From assembly GCA_011109175.1 (NCBI GenBank), contig RDEW01000071.1:71632-135631 (forward strand): a stretch of DNA of 64,000 bases. Direction: 5' to 3'. The notes under the pieces are model-generated. The model did not search any database, was not told the origin of the DNA, and saw nothing but the letters and a program-made list of their open reading frames with translations. This DNA is from Dicyema japonicum. Taxonomy: Eukaryota; Dicyemida; Rhombozoa; Dicyemidae. A program made the translations under genes and the position numbers. Positions 11,600 to 22,551 of the stretch are shown here, in pieces (position 1 is the first letter of the stretch; each line of letters opens with the position of its first letter).

Positions 11600-12340
11600 A
11601 TGTCTAAAAACATTCATTAAATGACGTTTTACGTACGTGGAATATCGAAACATTGGAAAAGGAAAGTACTTTATGACGATCCTGAGAAGTCAAATATCTA
11701 TTGGCTGCCTACAAGACACGAAAATCGAAAAAGGACACGATGAAACATGGAACAACTACCCAATGATTCTCTCCCCGACTAAATGCAAACACTATGGGAT
11801 GGGATTTGCCCTACACGTTGGTTACTTCGAAAAATTACATCGCTATTGGAGAGTCAACAATCAAATATGTGTCCTACAAGTCAAACTAAATGATTTATGC
11901 TCGTCCAAGAGTCTATTAATTATCATAAATATCTATGCACCACACTGCGGGCGAGTAGTCAAAAACCCTGGTGAGCTCTAGGAATTCTACTCAGAAATAT
12001 CAATCACATATTCTAATAACGCGTCCTCGTTTTTTGTCTTTGTTCCGGGAGATATGAATGTAAATGCCGGAATGCGAAAGGGTCCTGAAAAATTCTCTAT
12101 TGGAAGACACGGGCGCGGAAGGAGTAATGCATGGAGCCTTTCTGGTGAATTTCTGCGAGGCAATTAGCCTATTCCTGTGCAACACGGCCTTCACGCACTC
12201 AGCTCGCCACAAGACGACATGCCACGGACGAAGGAAAACTCTGCTAAAAAGACCGTGAATATATATAAAAAAAATGCTGGGCCAGACAACATAAGCCCTA
12301 TGCTTTCAAAATATGGGCCAAAAGCTTAGTAAAACTTTTA
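11600..12340 (+). mobile_element. Family B LINE, endonuclease region joined to pre-RT region
   Basis: The frame 11637-11981 gives ISIGCLQDTKIEK (APE catalytic-Glu motif, LQETK type), KHYGMGFALHV and NIYAPHCGRV, then a later frame gives EAISLFLCNTAFTHSA. These correspond to the first 200 residues of the 62.9 kb copy. At 12270 the sequence jumps to AGPDNISPMLSKYGPK, which matches the SPGPDAINPELLKYGP block preceding the RT. About 250 codons are missing between the two. See also 27120-27535, another internally deleted copy. Confidence 0.75.
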
Positions 12341-12415
12341 CCAGGTGAACAACTGCGAGAATCAAACCGTAACCTGAGCTATTTTGTCGGACACATAACC
12401 ACTATGCCACCTGGC
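12339..12415 (-). repeat. tRNA-like sequence
   Basis: On the minus strand a perfect 7-bp acceptor stem (GCCAGGT with ACCTGGT, one G-U) encloses a D-arm-like GCAT..ATGT stem and a B-box-like GGTTTGATTCTC. Anticodon and T stems pair poorly. It is probably a tRNA pseudogene or a tRNA-derived SINE head. It abuts the 3' end of a family B fragment. Confidence 0.4.
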
Positions 12416-13479
12416 TATCAATAAAACTGTCAGATGGATTTTTGGAGGAAAAATCAATATTTGTATAATCTAATATTATCAACGTATTATATAATTTAAT
12501 ATTATAATTTACTGATTGTGTGTTTTGCTATGTGGCAAACTCTTAGCCACGTGCATTCAATCCGATTTTTGAACTAATCTCACTGTTGATAATCAAATTA
12601 AATCTTTGATGTGGCCATTTCTGATTTGTATGATTGTACACTTTGAAGATAGATTTGAGTGGAATTAACAGCCATCTGAAATGATGTATTTTTGTTGTAG
12701 AATGTTGCACAGATTGTTCAATGTCTCATTGGTTTCCTGTCATTGAAGAGACATAGATATTTGTCTGTACTGCTTCGTTATCTGCATAGGTAAAATTATT
12801 CCTATCGTAGCTTTACGTATGTTCTGTTAATGGACAACTCCGTGGTGTATGTGTTTCATTATGGACCCTATTTTGCTTTAAAACAATCACATAAATGTTT
12901 GTATGTTAATAATCTTCTGAAATAAAAGTTTTGTTCATAATTTTTGTCGAAATTATCATAGTGAATCGTAGTGTTGTTAAAGTAGGCTTATTTACGTAGA
13001 AATGATAAAAATGTGTGAAAAGTTTTTGAACGATTTTAAGTGCATAATTTGGAAATTTTATGAATACGAAAAACTGTTAGATGTTTTTTGAAGGAAATTA
13101 TTGCTTACAAGTTCTCAGTTTACTGTGAAATTTAAATGTATCTCTATGGGAGTTTGAAGTCAACGATAAGCGATCGTTTGCTGCACAGTCAGTATTTATA
13201 TTTAAAATTACTCAACTTTTACGTAAAATACATAATTAACAGTCGATAACTCATTATTTCATGATTTTATTTACTAAACAACAACAGCTATGCCCCCACG
13301 GAGTAGTGATGTTTTAATTATTAAACCTCGGCTTAGGGAGTAATTAAATAAATATTTCATGATTATTTCAAAACATAAAAATATTAAATTCTGAAGTGAG
13401 TACTATTTTGTCAACACAGATAATTGGGAATATAATTTTTTCTTTTCCTTGAGAGCGCTCATATGGTTTTTGCAGGATT
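12416..13479. other. AT-rich, no gene recognised
   Basis: Only short open frames; no conserved motif or repeat seen. Confidence 0.4.
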
Positions 13480-14330
13480 TTTGTTACAATTCGTTTCAAG
13501 TATTACAACAGGCCCTTCACCTTTATGTGGTGAATAATCCCCAGCAGGTCCTCTGTCTGCTTTAGCCAATTTTACAAGACTGTCTAATTCTGGATAAGCT
13601 TGAATGATTCTATCGACTTGTCATACACGAAAATATCTGGTTTATCGGCGACTATTGCAGTATTTGTACTGACCGTCGTGTCTAGTCGGATCTCTACATA
13701 GAAGGGGATTCGTTTTCCATCTCATATTATAAGTATATAAATACTTCCGAGCTTCATTTCCGGTTAAGGTATGAACTATTCAGTACTCTTTCAAATTTGT
13801 CGCAAAGTCGTCAACCGTCTTTTTGAACAGTTGGAGTGGTTGCATTTAGCTTCTCAGTTTTCAAGAAATAAGTTACGATCTTCTGCAGACACGGTATTCG
13901 TTTGGTCACTGAGAAGTAGTTAGCCACCATGGGGACTCAAATATATCTACTCTAATGGGTTTCAGACATTGGTAGAGAATTGGACGAAATGACTCGTTCT
14001 CAATTCTGTCGGTTTTGTATTTAGTTGTATCTCCTTCTCTAACTGTGTGTTCAATTCCTTGAAATTTCAATGTTGCACTGTGGGAGATGAACCCTATAAT
14101 ACCAGTTATGATTTTAACTCAATGACATGACAATATCTACTTTATGTTTCCAGTTTCTATAACTGGAGAGGTTCAGCTTTGTGGGCGGGAGACTCAAGAC
14201 CTCTCCCGAGTTAATAAGTTGGAAAGTATAATCTTTTTTGTTTGCTGGCTAAAAATAGACTGGCTGTCCGTAATAATTTAAAAGAATTGATTAATCGATC
14301 TGTTCAAAGTCTCGGACTCTGTTTTTACCA
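13480..14330 (-). mobile_element. Family D (R2/R4-like) restriction-like endonuclease region
   Basis: Near 13610-13720 the minus frame reads VEIRLDTTVSTNTAIVADK followed by PDIFVYDK. The KPD and the later acidic residue fit the PD..D nuclease core at the C-terminus of R2/R4-like elements. The same block occurs at 27564 as VEIRVDTF..HNKPDLFVFDK. Flanking frames are broken. The part from 13760 to 14330 is assigned only by proximity. Confidence 0.55.
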
Positions 14331-14594
14331 AGTTCAGATGATCGTCGTTAAATTTTTATGGTGATTTCAAAGATCTCATCATAGCATCGTCCTTTGAAAT
14401 ACCACTGTACTTTTACTGCTCACACATATTGACATCCATGTGTACATCGGAAAATTGAACCTTTTAAGTTACAAACTCGACTTTCGTCAAGGACGTAGAA
14501 ATTTCAGTTTATTGCAGTAAAAACAATTCTACATTTTTCCACAACAATAGGATTTTAGGAAGATTTCAAAAAAGTAAATAATCTTATCAAAATC

Positions 14595-14850
14595 TTATGT
14601 CCTTTTTTCCAAAGACCAATAGAAAAAATCAACTAGCTAATTCCTTGATCCTGATACGTTCCAGCAGAGCCCTCATCCAAGTACAGTGATCCAGAGAGGT
14701 TTTCTTGGGAGTTGAGGTCGATTAAGAACCCGTCGAAGGGAACGAAATTGTCTCCCGGTGGAATCGATAGATATATCGTTTTGAATATCTGCCAGGCATT
14801 GGGCGTCTCCTGAGTAAGGTTAGTCAAATGACGCAACCAGGGGGAAACAA
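14595..14850 (-). repeat. SINE-like repeat, tail type 1
   Basis: In reverse complement it has the blocks CTTACTCAGGAGACGCCC, AATGCCTGGCAG and, at the 3' end, GGATCAAGGAATTAGC..TTGGTCTTTGGAA. The middle differs from the other copies, suggesting a separate subfamily or an insertion of about 60 bases. Confidence 0.6.
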
Positions 14851-15002
14851 AAGAAATCATAAACAGAAATTTTAAGATTAACTATGAAGATTAGTATTTA
14901 AATGTTTTTTTATTAATTTTTTTATTTATTGTAAATTAGAATAATTGAATTTTAATATTTAAAAACAAATTTAATTTAACGTATTGAAACATATTAATGT
15001 TG

Positions 15003-15312
15003 TGGCCGCGTGGCGCCATGTGGTGCTGCGTGGTTAATTCTGCTTGCTTGTCTGTTCCTCCTCTCTCTTCCTAATAGAGTGGCGTCATGTGATCCACCTG
15101 TCTAGGTGACGCCCAGTGCCAGGCCGGCATGAAAAAGGATCATTTGCTCTTCCCCACTCCACTGGAGGGGTTTCCACAACTGCATGTAATGGACGTTTCC
15201 CCCTTTATGCTGATTCCGGATGGACTCTGTTTCTGTAGAAGTGGAAACTGGATGCACTTAATTAATTGTTTACTTTAACTTTTTTCTCGGTGTACCAGGG
15301 GTTAATAAATAA
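15003..15312 (+). repeat. SINE-like repeat, tail type 2 (longest copy)
   Basis: It starts GTGGCCGCGTGGCGCCATG, has a T/C-rich block (CTCTCTTCCTAATAGAG), then GTGGCGTCATGTGATCCACC, GACGCCCAGTGCCAGGCC and GGACTCTGTTTCTGTAG, and ends TTTCTCGGTGTACCAGGGG plus TTAATAAATAAA. No protein is encoded. The last 30 bases match the 3' end of the family A LINE at 25090-25140. Confidence 0.7.
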
Positions 15313-18300
15313 AACGTATAAGTAAGCAGCAAGCTACTAATCTTCCTAAGAAATTAGGATGCATGGCTTTTCTCAGGACTCACAATGAGTGTGAAACCCA
15401 ATAGCTCATACAGTTGGTTTCCATAGCGATCCAGAGGAGAAACACCGCATCAATCAAGTCCGCAGGAATATATAATTGCTTTCTAAGTGTTTTCGTAACC
15501 TTAATTCTTAATGACATAATATAAATGCTCAAAATTTGGAAAATTGACGTTTATTACGAAAGACATGAATAATAAGTCATATTCTTCAAAATGTGTTAAT
15601 TAAATAATATAATTTCCTGCTGTAATTATTCGAATTCAGTCAACCAACACTGAATCATATAACAGAATAGTCAATATGCCATTATCTCAACTATTTATCT
15701 TTCTTCAAAAAAAGACGAAAAATGGCTACAAATTGTTAATATTATTTCTTCATTATTAGCAACCCCATAATTTTGTACAATGAATTACTGCATTTTACAA
15801 TATTTGTGGACCAGTATTTCACAGATTATCGATATTGAGTACTTCAAGGAGACATCTCGTTTAAGTTCAATAAATGGAATTATTGAAATTCAGTTCAATT
15901 GTCATTTCATTCTATGGTTTATGTATAATATGTGCACATGATTGTATCTGAAAATCCAATCAAAACACGATTTTCCCATATCATTACGATTATTTGAGTA
16001 ATAATGTTATTTATCCCCAATTTTGTAATCTTAGTATGTTTTGAGTGTTGTGAGTGATATTAACGGCGATAAAGAAGGTAGTATATTCCCTTGTGATAAT
16101 TGTAAATTATTAAGTCAGTGACGTAATCTATATTATCAGAATATCAAAATCTATGATTACATATTTCACAAAAACGGTAACATGTACGATCATAAATATT
16201 GAATTTACAAAGTCCAGAACTTTTATGTTAAAATTCTGAAATAACAATTGTGGTGGAAATATGCTGTGAAATGTCAAGATATCAAAGTAACACTCATAAA
16301 TATGTTCAACGTAACATCAGATACTTTAGGTATACTTGTAGTGCATTATGAGCTCAAAGGTGACACGTGTTCATCAAGAAGGTTGATTTGCTCGTAGAAT
16401 TTGTTTATTGGAATAAAATGTATAAAAAGTAGATGTAATAATAATCTGAAATAAGCATTCATGTTTCATAAATATTTTATTGTGATCATGCGTTGTAGGG
16501 TGTGGATAGAGTGTAGGGGATCGAAGAATGTTTTTTGTGGACTGTAAAAATGACTATTTCGAGCACATACACACGAATATGATAAATGAAGTTGGAATAT
16601 GATAGAGGAATGTTTAGTTTTAGTTTATTTTCTGTTTACTTGTGAAATTTGAAACCACTAATTTGGATGATTGAGGGTAACACAAGGTGATCGTTACTGT
16701 AAAGTGAGTATTTAAATTAAATGTTACACAACCTTTACGTAAAATACATAATTAAACAGTCAATCATTATTTTGTATTATTAAATTAATGTGGAAATCCC
16801 AAACTGTTGTAAAAACTGTCTAAATTCTAATCATGTAAGACAGGTTAAATTGAAAAGTACTTAGCCTTCCAAGGTTGATTCCGTTTCGTTTTAATAGTCT
16901 TATAACCCCTTAGAACGGTGGAAGAATTGGTTAAGGGTAATGCAATCTCAATGCTATTCAGAGACTCCCGTGAACGGAGAAGGTTCTATCGGCCCTAGAA
17001 ATCACGATCGTTTGCGGAAATGCTCACTGTCTCTTGTCAGGTGATATCTATTAAGTTTTAAGTGATTATCCATCCCAGACTTCATAAATATAAAGTTACG
17101 TCTCACGATAGCTATCAATATCAACTCAGCAGCTACGAGTTACGGTGACGTCACGGGTTATGAGAATTCCCAGACATCTAAGGTTGTTTGAGGATGGTTA
17201 TTATTTGATTATTTAATTGATGTGTTCTCTATATGCTAATCGTTCAGTTCATAATTTATTTTTTACTCCTCAAAAAGTTGAGAGATTTTCACAAGTATGA
17301 TCTTCTTACAAAAGAGATCACCACTCTACGACTGTCATGTAAAAATTATTCTGCTGATTATGATGGAGTTGTCTATAAATGCTTCAAGAATTACAAGGAT
17401 ATGCTATCCAATGAGGAAGATGCTGGGACTTGCATTTAATCAGTAGTCTTGAAAATACTTTAGAAGGTATAAAGGTCATTTGATCATTTGGGGGTGCACG
17501 ATTACAATGATTCTTAATTAGTTAAAATAATGTTATTCTGTTTTGATTAAATATGTTTACTTTGCTCGACTACTTCTTTACTTGGAGATTGATCCCATGT
17601 GGTTATTAACTTTGAATGAATTGTATCGTAAAAATACCATTTGTATACGACTTGGACGGCTCCCCTTCGCATTGTAACCATATTATCGTTGGGACTGTTA
17701 ATTAAATCCTTGTTTCAACTAAAACCTATTATTTTTATATCCGATTAAGAAATTGTAGAGCAAACTTGGTTTAATGTTGTGATAAATGTTGGTTTCAATA
17801 TTTGTGTTAGAGCATTTCAAAAGACAGAATCTAATCACGTGTAATAAGTGCAGATCTTTAATGTGGTTTAGAAAAATTAATTCTTGGATAGTTGTGCCGT
17901 ATTGAGTCCATCGGGGAAGACTTTTCTCTTGCTATTATATAAGTAAGTCATTTTGATCAGGAATTCGTCTCTCATATAGTGATTTAGAACAGAAACCAAA
18001 TGGTTTTGTAAAACTTCTACTTGTCCTTTAGTATCCTTTTATGTTTGATTCGATCAATGACTCTATGGTTTGAATCGAGGTTACGGGTTTCTTTATTAAT
18101 TCGACATTGTTTCAAATGGCATTGAACGTCTCATGAGTTTGGTATCGATGACGTCACCGAAATGGAATAGAGAAATTTAAAATCAAGTAGCCACATAACA
18201 CCAAGTAGATAATATTTCAAAATAAAAAATATTTTTAAATTTTGAATATGTCCACCACAACTTAAAAATATATTAGAATAAACTTATTAATAAACTTAAT

Positions 18301-19906
18301 ATTTATTAAATTAAATAAAATAAAATGTTCAAAATTCAGCTCTTGGTTGTAACGTTTTAGTTAGCCATCGGTTCTTTCTACTTTCACTTGAAGGTACCGG
18401 GGGTAAATAAATAAAAAATAAATGGTTCTCTCTGAGTCAACAAGAGGCGAAATAAAAATAAATCTCGCAAAAAGGTATGCCTTAAAAATATCGAGAAATT
18501 CTTTATTTTTATAGACGAAAAGACATATTTTGTTATGAATAACAAAAATCTTCGTTTTTTGATTGTAAATAGAATTTAAACTAAAGATAGCACAAACATT
18601 CGATTACCCCAACAATCGTGAAAAGACCCAGTCTATAATAGATGTAAATTCTCTTTGGTGTGATGATTATAAGTGTTTATGTTTGTTCATATTGTCTTTT
18701 TTTGGTTTACGTGCAGTTTCAATATGCTTGTATTTTTTATAGATGGTTTTTTGTTTAATTAGTTCTACCCTGCTTTTTGTCTGATTTAATCTATAGAATT
18801 CTTTAGGTTAAGAGTTCAGACCCAACATACCGTGTTTTGGCAAAAGATCAGCCGCTAAAGGAAATAAAAGAATCAACAGCTTTTCTAAATTTAGGATATA
18901 ACTCCCAATATATTCTAGACTTTCTTCTTTATATAAGTTTGACTCCACTTATATATAAAATATCCTATCAGTTTAATAATATACACGGAGGTCATAACGA
19001 AAGTTGAAATAGTTCGGCCATTTCTTGGAGAATGCATTAAGTTCCTTATACACCCAATATATCGACTAACCATCAACTGGAGGGCAAACCTTGAGAAAAG
19101 AACCTAAAGAAGATCATGACGACCAATTCCTAGTTACAAAAACCCTTTAAAAGTTTTTTGTTACGGAAAATCACGCAGGGTTTATCTGGCTGTAATGAGA
19201 AAATAAAGAATGTTTTAAAGATCATGAGTATAACAGAAAATATGTGAAAACTAAAAACAATTTATTACGTAGCGAGACAATCAAAATAATCATGTGAAAA
19301 TATGGAATGGCTGTTTCCTGATAACTGACAGATATCCTTGAACGGCCATTCGGTTTACAAACGCTCATCACTCACTTTCAATATCATGGACCCAAGCGAT
19401 GTTAGAGAAAGACCATCTTAGCCCGAAGACTCAGCTCGACGACGGGATGTACTTGGAATTTCTTTCTTGATTACGGTTGATTGGATATATGCTCGAGTTG
19501 GCCTCCACAGGGAAATGTGATGGTGTTTGCTCACAATACCATCTCATATTAGTACGATTGGTACAATATTAATTTATCCTTGTGGATAGATGCCATTCAT
19601 TTGCAAGCCAGTCATATTTGTGTAACTTATCAAAATCGACTTGTTAACTGTCGTGTCTGTGCTAATTATTGTATCCACTCAAATCTCAACCTAGTAATTG
19701 ACAACCACTGATTGCACATAATTTGTATTCAGTTTTCTGGATTTTTTTATTTAGTAGTGCCGGCGTAGATGCAAATGTAAGGATCTGCCAACTTCGTTGA
19801 TATCGAAGATAGTCACAGCGGTCAGCAGTTTCTTGGCAGAAATGCAGTGGATGCAACTGACTTTAGAATTGTCAAATAATAATGCACAAATTTTTAAGGA
19901 AAAAAA
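15313..19906. other. Long AT-rich stretch, no confident gene
   Basis: This 4.6 kb segment has no recognisable coding motif. One 68-codon frame (17233-17439, plus; starts with a hydrophobic helix and contains CKNY, YKCFKNYK) could be an exon but has no family resemblance. At 18335-18425 a family A/SINE-type tail (GTACCGGGGGTAAATAAATAA) is visible. Confidence 0.4.
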
Positions 19907-19979
19907 TACCCCGGATGGGATTTGAACCCACGACCTTAAGATTATGAGACTTACGCGCTAACCACTGCGCCACCGAGGC
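19907..19979 (-). tRNA. tRNA-Met(CAU), elongator type
   Basis: The minus strand folds into a full cloverleaf of 73 nt. Acceptor stem GCCTCGG pairs with CCGGGGT (G-U at 1-72 and U-G at 4-69), the D arm is GCGC..GCGC with loop AGTGGTTA, the anticodon loop CTCATAA has CAT, and the T arm is GTGGG-TTCAAAT-CCCAT. The discriminator is A and a run of T follows at once (Pol III terminator). A box (TGGCGCAGTGG) and B box (GGGTTCAAATCC) are both intact. The pattern is that of animal elongator tRNA-Met, so it is probably functional. Confidence 0.93.
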
Positions 19980-20094
19980 ATATTATCTTCTGATATTTTG
20001 TTGAAATCTTACCTACTACATTATTTTGTCATTCAAACAACTTTTATTTTGTCAACTAATTATTATTATTTAAAGAAAAAAAACAGAGTAAACT

Positions 20095-20170
20095 GTTATA
20101 TAGCAACTGTGTGGCTATTCTTTCTCAGGATAGCGAGCGAGATTTGTTTTTTACATGCTAATATGAAAGG
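20095..20170 (-). mobile_element. Family C 3' end relic
   Basis: The reverse complement of AGCAACTGTGTGGCTATTC and GATAGCGAGCGAGATTT matches the terminal block seen at 9260-9310. Only the end of the element is present. Confidence 0.4.
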
Positions 20171-20767
20171 ATTCTTCATCAGGACCTTAATCCAAGAATT
20201 TGCTCTATGACTTGATAAATATTTCAATACAATTATTCTTCATCAAGACTAAAGGGTGACCAGTATAAGTAATAATATCTCATTTGATCGGAATGCTCTA
20301 TACCTAATCAATATCAATTGTGCCTAAACTAGGTATCGTCAAGCCTAGTCACGTGTTATCAATAAACAGTATAATTCCCCAACTTCCAAATTCTTTTTTT
20401 CTTAGTTCCTAACAGCTGTCAATAATAAACTCAGCATTTAACCCTATTTATTGACTTACATATGAAATGATAAAGAAGTAGTCCTCAACTGACTAAGTGG
20501 TCCTATTCACACGATCACAGTGAGACGCATCCTTTTAAAGAATCACTTAATTCGTCACCTTCATTACATGAACCCTTCCAGTAGAGTAAGGAAAAACAGG
20601 ATCTTTTTATATGCCGACCAGACCATGCGGTCTTCTTAGAGAGGTGGATAACCTGACACCTCTAAGTAATTGAAAAAGGCAAAATCACGACTCGAACAAC
20701 AACAATATCCAAAGCTAACAACTTGCTTAAGACTATAAAACAAGGGTCACTTATATAAGCCAACAAT

Positions 20768-21517
20768 TTACGGTAAAATATAAATAATAATTACAGAAAT
20801 CCCCAAGGCAGTAAAGAATGCCAAAATAAAGGAGTCCCGTCGCGTTCGATACGAAATCCGTTTCAGAATCCTCCCAATCATGGGATATTTGGCTTAAGCA
20901 TAAAACCTAATAGAAACAACCAGAAATATTCTTGATGCGTCCAGAAGCCCCGATAAGCATATCCTTCTGGCTAGAGAGTCCATCCCTGAGGACATCCACG
21001 AGGTTGATGTGAGATTCCACGATTCTGTGAGAACTGAGGATTTAGGCACAAGTTTACTTTAGCAAAGATTCATTCTGGCGGTTCAGAAGTGACGTGGGAT
21101 TCATCTCCACTTGATTTTTATCTGCGACGTTGGAAAACAGCCTTGCACGTTCCAGCTTGTCCTGAATCGAGGACCGAAGCTTCCGATACTCGAGGGAAAA
21201 ATTCTGAAGGATCTCCCCGTGTCGTTGTTTCACGTGGGAAGGAAGATTTGACGAGGCCATTTCGTGGTTGATCCCAATAAGTCGGGTCTGAGCGGATTCA
21301 ATCTCCCCTTGAATATTTGTTATGACTTCTTTGTCAATAGAGAGTTCTGACTTTGACCTTCTTACTTATTTTTAGAATAACCTATTAAAATTGCTGTTGG
21401 TGGATAAGGTTGAGCTGATTTTGCAGAGTTCGAGCATCTTCTTGTCGATTTCAGCCTCGATAATTTTCGCATTTCTGCATAGATCTAACAAGATTAATGT
21501 TTAACGATACCATTCAT
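20768..21517 (-). CDS. GOSR1-like: GOSR1/GS28-like Golgi SNARE, six exons-worth of frame in five exons
   Basis: Exons (minus): 21511-21517, 21382-21484, 21058-21360, 20921-21033, 20768-20892. Introns are 26, 21, 24 and 28 nt, all GT..AG, and the joined frame is 651 nt (216 residues). The N-terminus NDLCRNAKIIEAEIDKKML matches the family's EDLRKQARQLENELDLKL. The middle VKQRHGEILQNFSLEYRKL matches QRHREILQDYTHEF. The SNARE helix contains VLRDGLSSQKDML, and the C-terminus is ISYRTRRDSFILAFF followed by a hydrophobic tail anchor ending IIIYILP. GOSR1 is a Qb-SNARE acting in ER-Golgi and intra-Golgi membrane fusion. The length is slightly below the usual ~250 because the Ser-rich linker is short. 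The first exon codes only two residues plus one base (ATG AAT G). Confidence 0.9.
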
Positions 21518-22551
21518 TAGAGTTATTTTATGAACAACAATAGTGTTGGAATTTTTTGAATTATTTTCAAATTTAATTTTTTTAATTTATATTAAATATT
21601 CTAATAAATATTATTTATTTTAAGTGGTTAATAAAGTTCGTTTTTCATGAGTATGTGTGATTCAATATTTTAATACTGTGTTATGAGATTTATTAGGACA
21701 AGAGTAAATTTAAATAAATATGTAAATCAATGATATTGGTTGTAATTTATTTTTTTAATGAGAATTGTCGTAATATATATGCTAATATATCATGCATAGT
21801 GCTTTGCTTCAACAATGATGAGATAGTGAAATTGGGGCTTTTGTCCATCTCATCAAATGATTAATGTCGACACGTAGCTAAGTAAGATGACGAGTTCACA
21901 TTTCTAGTATAATATAATGAAAAACATTTCTCATTTAGTTTTCTTGTTGTTCCCATATGTCTCCGGTGAAACCCAAAAGTGACCATTTGCTCCAGCTCAT
22001 TTAACTTCATCATTCCTTGAGGAATTTCAATAACAAAAACTGTACGTTTTTCCCTTTTCTCCGGTTCTGGAAACTTGTGTGCTTGGAAAGACTTGTCTCT
22101 CTGCGTCTTGGCCATTGGTGTTCGTGCATATGAAAGAAATTGGATTCGAAAAAATATTAAGTCCACTTGTATTCATATTGCATCACTGTCTTAATTTAGT
22201 TTTTTTTGGCAGCACATATTTAAGAAGATTTTAACATAATTGATGTTTCTTCACATAATCATTAAATCCGCGCACGTTAAATGAGCCGGGACTTTAAGGT
22301 GAGATCTTAGTTAGTTAAGTAACCCCAACAGGGGAATAATTGTGGTTCTTTTAGTTGCCAGTTTGATACTGGTATTCAATTTTCTCCACTTGAAGGTGAA
22401 CCACATCGAAAATTTGAGATCTTTGACAAGTGCAATAGAGAAACATCAACATATCAACAAAAAATCTTAAAATAATTGATATTTAATTTTATATTAATAA
22501 AAATTATTTTTAAGAGGACTACTTACTATTATAAAAAACGATATTCTTTTT
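21518..22551. other. Intergenic; one uncertain ORF
   Basis: AT-rich upstream flank of the SNARE gene. The minus frame 21861-22166 (101 codons) contains FPEPEKREKR and GMMKLNELEQM, charged and not obviously transposon-derived, but no family is recognised and no splice extension was found. At 22310-22400 a fragment resembles a LINE/SINE 3' tail (TTAGTTAAGTAACCCC). Confidence 0.35.
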
